Assembly: GCA_017442085.1 (NCBI GenBank)
Contig: JAFSAW010000049.1
Span: forward strand, 1-37,980
DNA length: 37,980 bases
Origin: Oscillospiraceae bacterium
GTDB lineage: Bacteria > Bacillota > Clostridia > Oscillospirales > Ruminococcaceae
Direction: 5' to 3'
The position numbers and the translations under genes were made by a program. Shown one piece after another: positions 15,295 to 23,987 of this stretch (its first letter is position 1; each line of letters starts with the position of its first letter). A model generated the notes under the pieces. That model saw only the letters and a program-made list of their open reading frames with translations. It had not been told where the DNA came from and made no database searches.

Positions 15295-17544
15295 ATCAAA
15301 AAGTATGTTAAAAAACCAACATCAGCAAAAGCTGATACTGCTAAAAAAACTGTTGCTGAAAAAAAGACAGTAACCAAAAAGACATCTGATGCGCCAAAAG
15401 CAAAAAGAACATCAAAAGGCAAAAAAGGCTGGCTTAAGTTTATTCTCTACTGGGGTGCGGTTGCAGCCTGTGTATGTGTAATGATAGGTTCTGTTGCTGC
15501 GGTTGCAGTTTCGGCATATCTTGTTGATGTAACAAAAGATGACGACAGATACTTAAACCTTACAAACGTTAAATACAACCAGTCCTCACGCCTTTTCCAC
15601 ATTGACCCGGCAACAGGCGAATATGTGGAAACAGTGGTTCTGCAGAACGACACCGAGACAAGAACATGGGTTGACCTGGACGAAATTTCACCGCATATCA
15701 TCAATGCCTATGTTGCGGTTGAAGACCAGGATTTCTACAATCACAAGGGTGTAAACATCAAGCGTACAATTGCCGCTATGATCAACGAATACACACCAAT
15801 CAAACTGTTCTCGTCCCGTCAGGGTGCTTCCACAATTACACAGCAGCTGGTTAAAAACCTTATTGATGACCGTGCAGTAAGCGGTCTTGACGGTGCACTG
15901 CGTAAAGTAAGGGAAATCTTCCGTGCATTTACTCTGGAAAAGAACTATTCCAAGGATATGATTATGGAAGCTTATCTTAACAAAATAAGCCTTTCCGGTA
16001 TGCTTGCAGGTGTTCAGGCGGGTGCCGAAGTTTACTTTGACAAGGATGCAAGTGAAGTTACACCGGCAGAAGCTGCAATGATTGCAGGCATAACCAAAAA
16101 CCCTACACAGTACAATCCTTTCCTGCAGCCTGAAAACTGCCTTGAAAGAAGAAACGACGTGCTTTATTTTATGTTCAATCAGGGTTATCTGACACAGGAG
16201 GAATATGACGAAGCAATTGCTTCTGACCTTGGCCTTGTTGAAACACACACACAGAGCACAAACACAAATATCAACAGCTACTTTACCGATATGGTTATTG
16301 ACCAGGTTATCAATGACCTTATGGAAGAATACGATTACTCCCGTGAAACAGCAACACATATGCTGTACAACGAAGGTCTGCGTATCTACACAACAATGAA
16401 TCCTAATGTTCAGACAGCAATGGAAGAAGAATTTGCCGATGAAAGCGGTACATTCAGCAAATATGCAAAGGAAGCTGTTGTAAAGGACAAACAGACAGGG
16501 GAAGAAAAGGTGGTAACACCACAGGCAGCTCTTGTTTCCATCGACTATGACGGCAGAATTGTTGGCGTTGTGGGCGGTCTGGGAGAAAAAACAACAAACC
16601 GCAGCCTTAACCGTGCAGTTGACGCAGCACGTCCTGTAGGTTCCACAATGAAACCTATCGGTGCATATGCTCTTGGCATCGACTATGGCATTATCAACTA
16701 CTCCACAGGTATTGAAGACAGCTACTTCAAGCAGATTGAAGACGAAGAAACAGGCGAAATGAAAGACTGGCCGCGCAACTATGCAGGCGAGCCAAGCAAT
16801 ACAATTGTTCCTGTTGTAACTGCTATTGCAAAATCTCTCAATACAATTGCTGTAAAAACAGTTGATATGGTTGGCGTTAAAAATTCCTACAGCTTTGTAA
16901 AGGATACACTTCACGTTTCCACACTCAGCGAAGCCGACATCAGCCATGCACCAATGGCTCTGGGTGCTATGTCCTGGGGTATTTCTCCTCTGGAAATGGC
17001 AGCAGCATATGCTATGTTCGGCAACGAAGGTGTTTACACAACACCGCATTGCTACACAACAGTTGAAGATGCCGAAGGCGATGTAATTCTTGAAACAAAT
17101 GTTACAACTGTTCAGGCAATTTCCCCTGAAACAGCATATATTATGAACCGTGCACTCAAGCAGGTTGTTACAAGCGGTACTGCAGCAGCAGTAGGTGCAC
17201 CTGCACGTATGGAAGGTATCGGCAAAACAGGTACAACTTCCGACGATAAGGACCACTGGTTTATCGGTCTTACACCTTACTACTGCACAGCAGGCTGGTG
17301 GGGTTATGACGACCAGATTCCGCTTACAGTTGTATACTCCAAGCATCCGCCTACACAGGCATGGAAAAACGTTATGACAAAGGCACAGGCTGATTTGCCA
17401 TATAAAGAATTTCCTACAGCCAGCGGTGTTGTGACAATGACATTCTGTGGCGACACGGGTGACCTTGCAGGTGATGCATGTCCAAACAGACAGCAGGGTT
17501 ATTATACAGAAGATAATCTGCCAAGTATCTGCCTTGTTCACTAA
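15295..17544 (+). CDS. Class A penicillin-binding protein (PBP1A-like), apparent AUC start
   Basis: The product is 749 residues if it begins at ATC 15295. Layout: a Lys/Ala-rich cytoplasmic tail (1-45), one membrane anchor (about 46-75), a GT51 transglycosylase with AVEDQDFYNHKG (catalytic Glu143) and QGASTITQQLVKNL, then a transpeptidase with STMK (Ser450), SLN (514-516) and KTGT (Lys644). It polymerises and cross-links peptidoglycan outside the membrane. No in-frame ATG, GTG or TTG exists between the stop at 15238 and ATG 15481, and that ATG would cut the anchor in half. GGGAGG (15281-15286) sits 8 bp before ATC 15295, so I place the start there. TTGACG (15223) with TACAAT (15244) is a weak promoter. 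Confidence 0.88.
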   Translation: MKKYVKKPTSAKADTAKKTVAEKKTVTKKTSDAPKAKRTSKGKKGWLKFILYWGAVAACVCVMIGSVAAVAVSAYLVDVTKDDDRYLNLTNVKYNQSSRLFHIDPATGEYVETVVLQNDTETRTWVDLDEISPHIINAYVAVEDQDFYNHKGVNIKRTIAAMINEYTPIKLFSSRQGASTITQQLVKNLIDDRAVSGLDGALRKVREIFRAFTLEKNYSKDMIMEAYLNKISLSGMLAGVQAGAEVYFDKDASEVTPAEAAMIAGITKNPTQYNPFLQPENCLERRNDVLYFMFNQGYLTQEEYDEAIASDLGLVETHTQSTNTNINSYFTDMVIDQVINDLMEEYDYSRETATHMLYNEGLRIYTTMNPNVQTAMEEEFADESGTFSKYAKEAVVKDKQTGEEKVVTPQAALVSIDYDGRIVGVVGGLGEKTTNRSLNRAVDAARPVGSTMKPIGAYALGIDYGIINYSTGIEDSYFKQIEDEETGEMKDWPRNYAGEPSNTIVPVVTAIAKSLNTIAVKTVDMVGVKNSYSFVKDTLHVSTLSEADISHAPMALGAMSWGISPLEMAAAYAMFGNEGVYTTPHCYTTVEDAEGDVILETNVTTVQAISPETAYIMNRALKQVVTSGTAAAVGAPARMEGIGKTGTTSDDKDHWFIGLTPYYCTAGWWGYDDQIPLTVVYSKHPPTQAWKNVMTKAQADLPYKEFPTASGVVTMTFCGDTGDLAGDACPNRQQGYYTEDNLPSICLVH

Positions 17545-17558
17545 AATTACAAAATGCA

Positions 17559-17593
17559 AAATCAGAGACTTTATCAGAGTCTCTGATTTTTTT
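17559..17593 (+). terminator. Terminator of the penicillin-binding protein gene
   Basis: AAATCAGAGACT (17559-17570) pairs perfectly with AGTCTCTGATTT (17578-17589), followed by a T-run. Confidence 0.9.
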
Positions 17594-17629
17594 ATATATA
17601 AAAGTGTGCGCCGTACGCAAACAAAAATA

Positions 17630-17658
17630 TTGCAACTTTAAAATTTATTATGTATAAT
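17630..17658 (+). promoter_or_regulatory. Promoter of the PheB/aspartokinase-like operon
   Basis: TTGCAA (17630-17635), 17 bp, TATAAT (17653-17658), about 75 bp before the ATG at 17735. Confidence 0.6.
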
Positions 17659-17734
17659 ATTAAATAATATTATAATTTAGTGAAAAACTTTCAACATAAT
17701 GCACAAATAATCGGATATTTAATGGGAGAAAAAT

Positions 17735-18166
17735 ATGGCAGGTAAATTTTTACTGGTGGACAGCGATGTACTGCCTGAGGTTTTTATCAAAACTATCGAG
17801 GCAAAACAGCTTCTTGCATCAGGGGAGGTAAAGGGCCTTTCTGCAGCGGCAAAGGCTGTGGGCATTTCACGCAGTGCGCTGTACAAGTATAAGGACAAGG
17901 TTTTCGAGTCTCACGAAACACAGAAAACCGTTGTAACAGTTGTTGTTGTGCTCAAGGATGTGCTTGGTGCGCTGCAAAGCCTGTTAAAGCTTATTGCCAG
18001 CTATCATATAAATATTGTTACAATAACACAGTCGGCACCTGCAGACGGTGCGGCAAGTGTTTCTCTTGACCTGCGCATAAGCGAGATGACCGAGAGTCTT
18101 GAAACACTGCTTAAAGATATCAATTCTCAAAGCTTTGTAATCTCTGCAAAGGAAGTTATAAGATAA
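17735..18166 (+). CDS. pheB: PheB-type ACT-domain protein (UPF0735)
   Basis: The product is 143 residues. The N-terminal half begins KFLLVDSDVLPEVFIKTIEAKQLL and carries an HTH-like segment LSAAAKAVGISRSALYKYKD (36-55); the C-terminal half is an ACT domain (about 66-143, VVVVLKDVLGALQSLLKLIAS). This is the UPF0735/PheB arrangement found in Bacilli and Clostridia, often beside hom/thr or phe genes, and thought to bind an amino acid. Here it is followed, with a one-base stop/start overlap (TAATG), by a degenerate aspartokinase. The ATG follows GGGAGA. Whether it binds DNA is unproven; the fused HTH and ACT domains make an amino-acid-responsive regulator a fair inference. Confidence 0.88.
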   Translation: MAGKFLLVDSDVLPEVFIKTIEAKQLLASGEVKGLSAAAKAVGISRSALYKYKDKVFESHETQKTVVTVVVVLKDVLGALQSLLKLIASYHINIVTITQSAPADGAASVSLDLRISEMTESLETLLKDINSQSFVISAKEVIR

Positions 18167-19077
18167 TGGCTTATATTGTTCAGTATATCAGCGATTTTTC
18201 CGACACCGAAAAGGTGCGGGCAGCGTGCGAAAGGTATACAAGGCTTGCGTATAAAGTCAAGCTGTATACCCACAGCACAAATATCTGCGACTTTTGTATG
18301 GAAAATGTTGATGTGGAATACAGTGAAAATCCTATGGAGCAGGCAGTTGTGTCTGCCCATAAGCTTTTTGCGGAAAAATGTCAGTTTTATATGGAACGCG
18401 GCGGCATATATTCTGTAGACCCTTATCTTTTTCCACAGGCGGAAAAAATACGCGAGATGGATTATGACGAAGCGCTGGAACTTTCGGCAAACGGATACAA
18501 CGATATCAGCCAGGAGGTTATCCTTGCGGCAAAGCGCAACAGCATAAGGCTGGAAATTCTGTCATTTGACGATGATGAACCCACAACAATCAAGGAGGTT
18601 TCGGGCGTGAGCGAAAAGATTATTCAAAGCATAACAAAAGATACTGACCTTGCGGTTGTAACACTTACTGAAATCCCGGATAAAAAGGGTGCAACATATC
18701 ATATCTTCAAAACGTTGAGTGATGAAAATCTGTATGTGGATTCCATTATGCTGCCTGCGGCAAACCAGCATCAGCAGGATATCAGCTTCTGCATAAAAGC
18801 CGAAGACAGACAGGCTGTAGAGCGTGTTCTTGCTGCAAATCAGCACAGCCTGCAGTTCAAAGATATAATTATCAAATCAAATATTGCAAAAATCTCTGTT
18901 ATGGGGGCGGCAATTCAGACACAATCAGGCATTGCAACAAAACTGCTGGAGGTTCTGTACGAAAGCGACATAAACGTTATGAGCATATTTACCAGTGAAA
19001 TCAAGATATCTATAATACTTGAACGCTCTCACGCCGACTGGGCAATACACGAAATACACAAAAAACTGATAAGATAG
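18166..19077 (+). CDS. Degenerate aspartokinase-like protein: kinase core deleted, tandem ACT domains kept
   Basis: The product is 303 residues, against about 400-460 for aspartokinase. The N-terminus MAYIVQ aligns with the kinase start (MGLIVQKFGGTSV in Bacillus LysC), but Tyr7 stands where the phosphate-binding Lys should be, and the KFGGTS loop is lost. After about 44 residues most of the substrate-binding core is missing; alignment resumes at GGIYSVDPYLFPQAEKIREM with DYDEALELSANG, although the LHPRAV block is changed to ISQEVI. Two ACT domains follow (about 145-215 and 225-303). It cannot be a working kinase; it is probably an allosteric sensor or partner. Its ATG overlaps the pheB stop. 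Confidence 0.85.
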   Translation: MAYIVQYISDFSDTEKVRAACERYTRLAYKVKLYTHSTNICDFCMENVDVEYSENPMEQAVVSAHKLFAEKCQFYMERGGIYSVDPYLFPQAEKIREMDYDEALELSANGYNDISQEVILAAKRNSIRLEILSFDDDEPTTIKEVSGVSEKIIQSITKDTDLAVVTLTEIPDKKGATYHIFKTLSDENLYVDSIMLPAANQHQQDISFCIKAEDRQAVERVLAANQHSLQFKDIIIKSNIAKISVMGAAIQTQSGIATKLLEVLYESDINVMSIFTSEIKISIILERSHADWAIHEIHKKLIR

Positions 19078-19080
19078 GCG

Positions 19081-19110
19081 AAAGGACTGCAGATTTTGCG
19101 GTCCTTTTTA
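19081..19110 (+). terminator. Terminator of the pheB/aspartokinase-like operon
   Basis: AAAGGACTGC (19081-19090) pairs with GCGGTCCTTT (19098-19107), one G-T wobble, followed by TTTATATTTT. Confidence 0.8.
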
Positions 19111-19208
19111 TATTTTACTGGATTTATACACAATTATTTGGTAAAATATTATTTTAAAGTATACAAATAAAAACTGCCTTCAGGCAGACTGATATAAACG
19201 GAGAAAAT

Positions 19209-20456
19209 ATGAAAAGAGAAAAGATAAAAGACGGCGTATTTATTACCTTTCTGCCAAATGAAAAATTTAAAAGAAACCGCATAAGCATCAGTTTTATCCT
19301 GCCAAACGAAAAGGAAAAGGCAACAATGTATGCGGTGCTGCCAACACTTATGGAACGTGGCTACGAGGACTATCCCGATATGTGTATGTTCTCCAAAAAA
19401 CTCAATCAGATGTACGGTGCATCCTTTTCTGCAACAACATCTGTTGTGGGACAGAACCGTGTGCTGCGCTTTACAATACAGGGTATAAAAAACCAGTACT
19501 GCCTTAATGGCGAAGACCTGCTGGCAGAGATGACAGATGTTCTGCTTGGGGTTATATTCCGTCCGTGTGTGGAAGAAGGCGGTTTTATCGGCGACTGGCT
19601 GGAGGTTGAAAAGGTAAAACTGCGCGAAGAAATTGAAGGCGAAATCAATGATAAGCGCGGTTACTGTGTAAAAATGGCACAGCGCAAATTCTTCGGCGAC
19701 AGCAAAAACGGTGTTGAACGCCTTGGTTATCCTGAAGAGGTTGACGGCATCAATCCAACCAACCTGTACAACTGCTACAGGGAAATGCTTGCAGACAGCA
19801 CAGTGGAAATTTTTGTAACAGCACAGCAGGACGATGCAATAACAGCAAAATTTGCACAGGCTTTTGCAGACAAAACACACAGCAGCACAATTCTGCCTAT
19901 TGAAGTTATGGATGAAACAGAGGCAGAAACCTACAGCGAAAACATGAACATTGTTCAGGGCAAGGTTTGTCTTTTCTATACAAGCAAAAGAAAACTTACC
20001 GAAGAAGAAAGATATCATATGCTTGTTGCAAGTGCTATCTACGGCGGCACCGCAAGCAGCAGACTGTTTAAAAATGTGCGCGAAAAACAAAGCCTTTGCT
20101 ATTACTGCGCAGCGGCTTACAACGGCTTTACAGGCAGTATGCGCGTGGACAGCGGTGTTGAACATCACAACTGTGACAAGGTTGTGGAAGCAGTTCAGAA
20201 AGAGCTGGCAGACCTTATCGGCGGAGAAATCACCGAAAAGGAAATTGACGAGACAAAACTGGTGCTGCTCAACAGTCTTGATGCTGTTCAGGATGGCCTT
20301 CACGGGCTGGAAGCCTGGTATCTCAACGAGGCTATCCGCGGCACATGGACATCACCACAGCAGGTAAAAGAAAAGGTGCAGGCAGTTACAGCACAGCAGA
20401 TTAAGGATGTTCTAAGCCTGCTTCACCTTAATGTTGTATACAAACTTACAAAATAA
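19209..20456 (+). CDS. ymfF: YmfF-type M16 peptidase homologue, inactive subunit
   Basis: The product is 415 residues with the two-half M16 (pitrilysin) fold. The Zn-binding HxxEH motif is absent: the corresponding region reads LPTLMERGYEDYPD, so this is a non-catalytic partner. The C-terminal half keeps YGGTASSRLFKNVREKQSLCYY, which contributes the R-Y type substrate contacts in M16 peptidases. The next gene encodes the active subunit; the pair corresponds to Bacillus ymfF-ymfH, sometimes annotated as linked to EF-P modification. It starts a compact operon (ymfF, ymfH, lgt, folD) with gaps of 1-12 bp. Confidence 0.9.
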   Translation: MKREKIKDGVFITFLPNEKFKRNRISISFILPNEKEKATMYAVLPTLMERGYEDYPDMCMFSKKLNQMYGASFSATTSVVGQNRVLRFTIQGIKNQYCLNGEDLLAEMTDVLLGVIFRPCVEEGGFIGDWLEVEKVKLREEIEGEINDKRGYCVKMAQRKFFGDSKNGVERLGYPEEVDGINPTNLYNCYREMLADSTVEIFVTAQQDDAITAKFAQAFADKTHSSTILPIEVMDETEAETYSENMNIVQGKVCLFYTSKRKLTEEERYHMLVASAIYGGTASSRLFKNVREKQSLCYYCAAAYNGFTGSMRVDSGVEHHNCDKVVEAVQKELADLIGGEITEKEIDETKLVLLNSLDAVQDGLHGLEAWYLNEAIRGTWTSPQQVKEKVQAVTAQQIKDVLSLLHLNVVYKLTK

Positions 20457-20467
20457 AAGGATAAAAT

Positions 20468-21739
20468 ATGGACAGACAAGTTATTAAAAGTGATATATTA
20501 AACGAGCAGTACAGCCTTATCAGAACTGACTGCGGCCTTGCAATTGCCTGCTATCCAATGCCAAAACACAACGGTATTCATGCAGTTTTTGCCACAAAAT
20601 TCGGCAGCATAAACCGCCGTTTTTCCGTTGACGGCGAAGATATGGAAATTCCTGCAGGTGTTGCACATTTTCTGGAACACAAAATGTTCGAAAACGAAGA
20701 TGGTGATGCCTTTGAAAAATTTGCAAAGACAGGCGCAAATGCAAATGCTTTTACAAGCTTTGACAAAACCTGCTACATTTTTTCGGCAACCAGCAATATA
20801 GACCAGTCCCTTGACATTCTGCTTTCCTTTGTAACACAGCCTTACTTTACAAAGGAAACTGTGGAAAAAGAACAGGGGATTATCGGTCAGGAAATTAAAA
20901 TGTACGATGACAGTGCTTCCTGGCGGGTGCTCTTCGGTGTGCTGGAAGGGCTTTACCACAACCATACAGTAAAGGATGATATTGCAGGCACAGTGGAAAG
21001 CATTGCACAGATTACACCGGAAATGCTGTACAGATGTGCACAGGCATTCTATTCACCAAGCGAAATGGTGCTTTCTGTTGCAGGCAACATCACCGAACAG
21101 CAGCTTATCGATGCAGTTGAGCGCGCTGGTTTTACAGCCGAAAAACACACTGTTATACGCGAAAAAATCGACGAACCGGAAACAATAGTGTACTCTGAAA
21201 AAAGTATTACAATGCCTATTTCCCAGCCGCTGGTGGCTATTGGCTTCAAAGAAAAGGTTGAGGGCGAAGTTACTGCAAAACAGGGAATTATCGGCGATAT
21301 TATCATTGATATTCTCACAGGCTCCACAAGCGAACTGTTCAACAAGCTTTACGATTCCAACGTGGTAAACGGCACCTTTGAGGGCGAAATTTTTGCAGGC
21401 AGCGACTATTATGCAAGCATTATCAGCGGTGAGACAAATAACCCGGAACTGCTTGTCAGCGAAGTTCAGCAGGCAATTGACAAAATCAAGGAAGATGGTA
21501 TTACCGAAGAACAGTTTGCAATCAGCAAAAATGCTATGTACGGCAGCATGGTTGTGGACTTTGAAAATGTGGAAGAAGTTGCCACAAGCCTTGTAAATCA
21601 GTACTTTAAAGGCAACACAGCTTACAATTCACTTGAAATCTTTAAAGAAATTACACTGGAAGATGTAAACGCACAGCTGAAAACAATGTTCAATACCGAT
21701 AAGCGCACAGTGTTTACAGCTCTTCCGTCGGAGGATTAA
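20468..21739 (+). CDS. ymfH: YmfH-type M16 zinc peptidase, active subunit
   Basis: The product is 423 residues. The inverted zinc motif HFLEH is intact (His67, Glu70, His71), with the third ligand expected in the EQGIIGQEIKMYDD block downstream. It should form an M16B-type heterodimer with the preceding inactive subunit and cleave peptides in the cytoplasm; the native substrate is not known. AAAGGA precedes the ATG. The lgt ribosome site (GGAGG) lies inside the last codons of this gene, so the two are coupled. Confidence 0.92.
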   Translation: MDRQVIKSDILNEQYSLIRTDCGLAIACYPMPKHNGIHAVFATKFGSINRRFSVDGEDMEIPAGVAHFLEHKMFENEDGDAFEKFAKTGANANAFTSFDKTCYIFSATSNIDQSLDILLSFVTQPYFTKETVEKEQGIIGQEIKMYDDSASWRVLFGVLEGLYHNHTVKDDIAGTVESIAQITPEMLYRCAQAFYSPSEMVLSVAGNITEQQLIDAVERAGFTAEKHTVIREKIDEPETIVYSEKSITMPISQPLVAIGFKEKVEGEVTAKQGIIGDIIIDILTGSTSELFNKLYDSNVVNGTFEGEIFAGSDYYASIISGETNNPELLVSEVQQAIDKIKEDGITEEQFAISKNAMYGSMVVDFENVEEVATSLVNQYFKGNTAYNSLEIFKEITLEDVNAQLKTMFNTDKRTVFTALPSED

Positions 21740-21740
21740 T

Positions 21741-22649
21741 ATGTTTAACGTACAGTTTCCCAAACTGGGCATAGACCTTACAATAAACCGTGTGGCATTT
21801 TCACCTTTTGGTTTTGATGTGTACTGGTATGGATTGCTTATCGGCATAGGTGTTATGATGATGCTGCTTACAGTATTTTACCGCACACCAAAGCTTGGCA
21901 TAAATACCGACCATTTTATCGATGCCATTCTTTTTACAACAGTTGGTGCAGTAGTGGGAGCGCGTGCATATTATGTTGCATTTGCACCTTTTGAATATGA
22001 AAGCTTTATTGATATGATCAACATCCGTGACGGCGGCCTTGCCATCTACGGCGGTGTTATCGGTGGTCTGCTGCTTGGTATGGTGGGCTGCAAAATCCGC
22101 AAAATCAATATTTTTGACTACTGCGACATCATTCTTGGCGCAACACTTATCGGTCAGTCAATCGGGCGCTGGGGCAACTTTATGAATCAGGAAGCCTTTG
22201 GCACAAATACCGACAGTGTGTTTGGCATGATAAGCGAGGGTACAACTGCATATCTTGAACGTGTTCAGCCAACACTGGCACAGCAGGGAATTATGGTTGA
22301 CCCGTCAATGCCTGTTCATCCAACATTTTTCTACGAATCAATGTGGTGTCTGCTGGGCTTTATACTGCTTCAGCTTTACTTTAAACGCCGTAAATTCAAA
22401 GGTGAGATTGCCTGCCTTTATATGATCTGGTATGGTCTGGGCCGCTTCTTTATCGAAGGTTTGCGCACCGACAGCCTTGAAATTTTTGCAGGCCTGCGTG
22501 CAAGCCAGCTTGTTGCAATTTTATCAATCGTTGCAGGTGTGGCAATTATCGTATATAATAGATTTGATTTTAAAGGCAAAGCGAAGACAGATGCCGAAAT
22601 CAGTCAGATGTATGACAACAGAGACAGAGAAAGAAAAATCGACAGATAG
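21741..22649 (+). CDS. lgt: Prolipoprotein diacylglyceryl transferase
   Basis: The product is 302 residues with about seven membrane segments. The Lgt signature GRWGNFMNQEAFG is at 142-154, and DGGLAIYGGVIGG (97-109) is the other conserved block; HPTFFYESMW and YGLGRFFIEGLRTD follow as in the family. It transfers diacylglycerol from phosphatidylglycerol to the lipobox cysteine of prolipoproteins, such as the 28484-29395 product. A polar tail of about 30 residues (KGKAKTDAEISQMYDNRDRE) extends beyond the last helix. The ATG lies 1 bp after the ymfH stop. Confidence 0.95.
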   Translation: MFNVQFPKLGIDLTINRVAFSPFGFDVYWYGLLIGIGVMMMLLTVFYRTPKLGINTDHFIDAILFTTVGAVVGARAYYVAFAPFEYESFIDMINIRDGGLAIYGGVIGGLLLGMVGCKIRKINIFDYCDIILGATLIGQSIGRWGNFMNQEAFGTNTDSVFGMISEGTTAYLERVQPTLAQQGIMVDPSMPVHPTFFYESMWCLLGFILLQLYFKRRKFKGEIACLYMIWYGLGRFFIEGLRTDSLEIFAGLRASQLVAILSIVAGVAIIVYNRFDFKGKAKTDAEISQMYDNRDRERKIDR

Positions 22650-22661
22650 GCGGTAAATTAT

Positions 22662-23516
22662 ATGTACGAAGATAAAATTATCAGCGGCAAAGAGGTAAGT
22701 GCCTACGAAAAGGGCCTTATTGCAGACCGCGTTAAAGCACTTAAGGAAAAAGGCATACAGCCAAAGCTTTCGGTTATCATAGTAGGCGAAGACCCTGCAA
22801 GCCAGACATATGTTAAAGGCAAGCACAAGGACTGCGCAGAGTGTGATATCCTTTCGGACAATATTGCACTGCCGGAAAGCACAACCCAGGAAGAACTGCT
22901 CGCTGTTATTGAAAGCCTCAATAAAGACGAAACCGTTCACGGCATTCTTGTTCAGCTGCCTGTGCCAAAGCATATTGACGAATATGCAGTTATCAATGCA
23001 ATTGCACCTGAAAAGGATGTTGACGGTTTTACAGCACTTAATGTTGGCAATATGAATATCGGCAAAGACTGTTTTATTCCATGCACACCTCAGGGCTGTG
23101 TAAATATGCTGGAATATGCAGGTATTGATGTGGAAGGCAAGGATGTTGTGGTTATCGGCCGCAGCAACATTGTCGGCAGACCTGTTGCAACGCTTCTTAC
23201 ACAAAAAAGTGCAACAGTTACAATCTGCCACTCCAAAACAAAAAATATTGCCGAAAAAACAAAAATGGCAGATATCGTTATCATCGCTATCGGCAGGGCG
23301 GGCTTCCTTACAGGTGATATGATAAAAGAGGGTGCAGTTGTTATCGATGTTGGCATAAACCGCAATGCAGAGGGTAAAATCTGCGGCGATGCCGATTTTG
23401 AAAGCTGTATCGGCAAGGTCAGCAAAATTACACCTGTTCCGGGCGGAGTTGGCCTTATGACCCGTGTAAACCTCTTGAAAAACACCGTAAAATCTGCAGA
23501 AAACGTAGAAAAATAG
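22662..23516 (+). CDS. folD: Methylene-THF dehydrogenase/methenyl-THF cyclohydrolase
   Basis: The product is 284 residues, standard FolD length. Catalytic Tyr50 and Lys54 sit in SQTYVKGKHK; GILVQLPVPKH, DVDGF and GRSNIVGRPVA (NADP-binding loop) follow, and the C-terminal PVPGGVGLMTRV block is intact. It interconverts 5,10-methylene- and 10-formyl-tetrahydrofolate in the cytoplasm. It closes the ymfF-ymfH-lgt-folD operon, starting 12 bp after lgt. No hairpin terminator is visible before the rplU promoter 22 bp later, so some read-through is possible. Confidence 0.96.
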   Translation: MYEDKIISGKEVSAYEKGLIADRVKALKEKGIQPKLSVIIVGEDPASQTYVKGKHKDCAECDILSDNIALPESTTQEELLAVIESLNKDETVHGILVQLPVPKHIDEYAVINAIAPEKDVDGFTALNVGNMNIGKDCFIPCTPQGCVNMLEYAGIDVEGKDVVVIGRSNIVGRPVATLLTQKSATVTICHSKTKNIAEKTKMADIVIIAIGRAGFLTGDMIKEGAVVIDVGINRNAEGKICGDADFESCIGKVSKITPVPGGVGLMTRVNLLKNTVKSAENVEK

Positions 23517-23538
23517 CGGAAAAATTTGTTAATTATGC

Positions 23539-23567
23539 TTGACATTTTGTGTCAGTTATAGTAATAT
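23539..23567 (+). promoter_or_regulatory. Promoter of rplU-rpmA
   Basis: A perfect TTGACA (23539-23544), 17 bp, TAATAT (23562-23567), as expected for a ribosomal protein operon. Confidence 0.85.
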
Positions 23568-23591
23568 ATTATAGCCGCATGTAAACGGCTT

Positions 23592-23632
23592 AAGTTGTAC
23601 CCGTCGGGTACACGCCAGGTTCAGCGAGACTT
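23592..23632 (+). ncRNA. L21 leader (ribosomal protein autoregulatory RNA)
   Basis: Between promoter and rplU, AAGT (23592-23595) and ACTT (23629-23632) close a structure containing the GTACCCGTCGGGTAC hairpin followed by ACGCCAGGTTCAGCGAG. The position and this hairpin-plus-ACGCCAG arrangement match the Firmicutes L21 leader family as I remember it. An upstream GCCG-TGTAAA-CGGC hairpin (about 23574-23589) may be part of it. It presumably lets L21 repress its own operon. Confidence 0.75.
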
Positions 23633-23654
23633 ATTTAATGAGAGGATTATAAAC

Positions 23655-23966
23655 ATGAAAGCAGTATTTGTTACTGGCGGTAAACAGTACACAGCTACAG
23701 TTGGCGATGTATTGTTCATCGAAAAACTTAACGTAGAAGCAGAAGAAACAGTTGTTTTTGATCAGGTTTTGCTCGTAGGCGAAGGTGCAGAAGCTAAATT
23801 CGGTACACCAGTAGTTGAAGGCGCAAAAGTTGAAGCTAAAGTTCTCAAAAACGGCAAAGGCAAAAAGATCAACATCATCACTTACAAACCTAAAAAAGGT
23901 TCTGCAAGAAGAATGGGTCACAGACAGCCTTACACAAAAGTTGAAATCACAAACATTGTTGGTTAA
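23655..23966 (+). CDS. rplU: 50S ribosomal protein L21
   Basis: The product is 103 residues. Conserved L21 features are visible: the opening MKAVFVTGGKQYTATVGDVL, the central KFGTPVVEGAKVEAKVL and the C-terminal KKGSARRMGHRQPYTKVEI. It binds 23S rRNA in the large subunit. The ATG at 23655 follows AGAGG after the L21 leader; the frame is open 60 bp upstream, but that would read through the leader. rpmA follows after 21 bp with no prp gene in between. Confidence 0.97.
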   Translation: MKAVFVTGGKQYTATVGDVLFIEKLNVEAEETVVFDQVLLVGEGAEAKFGTPVVEGAKVEAKVLKNGKGKKINIITYKPKKGSARRMGHRQPYTKVEITNIVG

Positions 23967-23987
23967 TATTTAAGGGAGGATATAGAC

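Noticed and set aside
15279..15311. ATG 15279 as the start of the penicillin-binding protein by frameshifting
   Set aside because: The 10-codon ORF is in a different frame, lacks its own ribosome site and shows no slippery site; the AUC start is simpler.
15688..17559. 623-codon minus-strand open frame opposite the penicillin-binding protein
   Set aside because: It is a shadow of the real plus-strand gene: composition is Cys/His-rich nonsense and no ribosome site or domain is seen.
19149..20303. 384-codon minus-strand open frame opposite ymfF
   Set aside because: Shadow frame, rich in Cys/Phe/His, with no family features; the plus-strand YmfF is clear.
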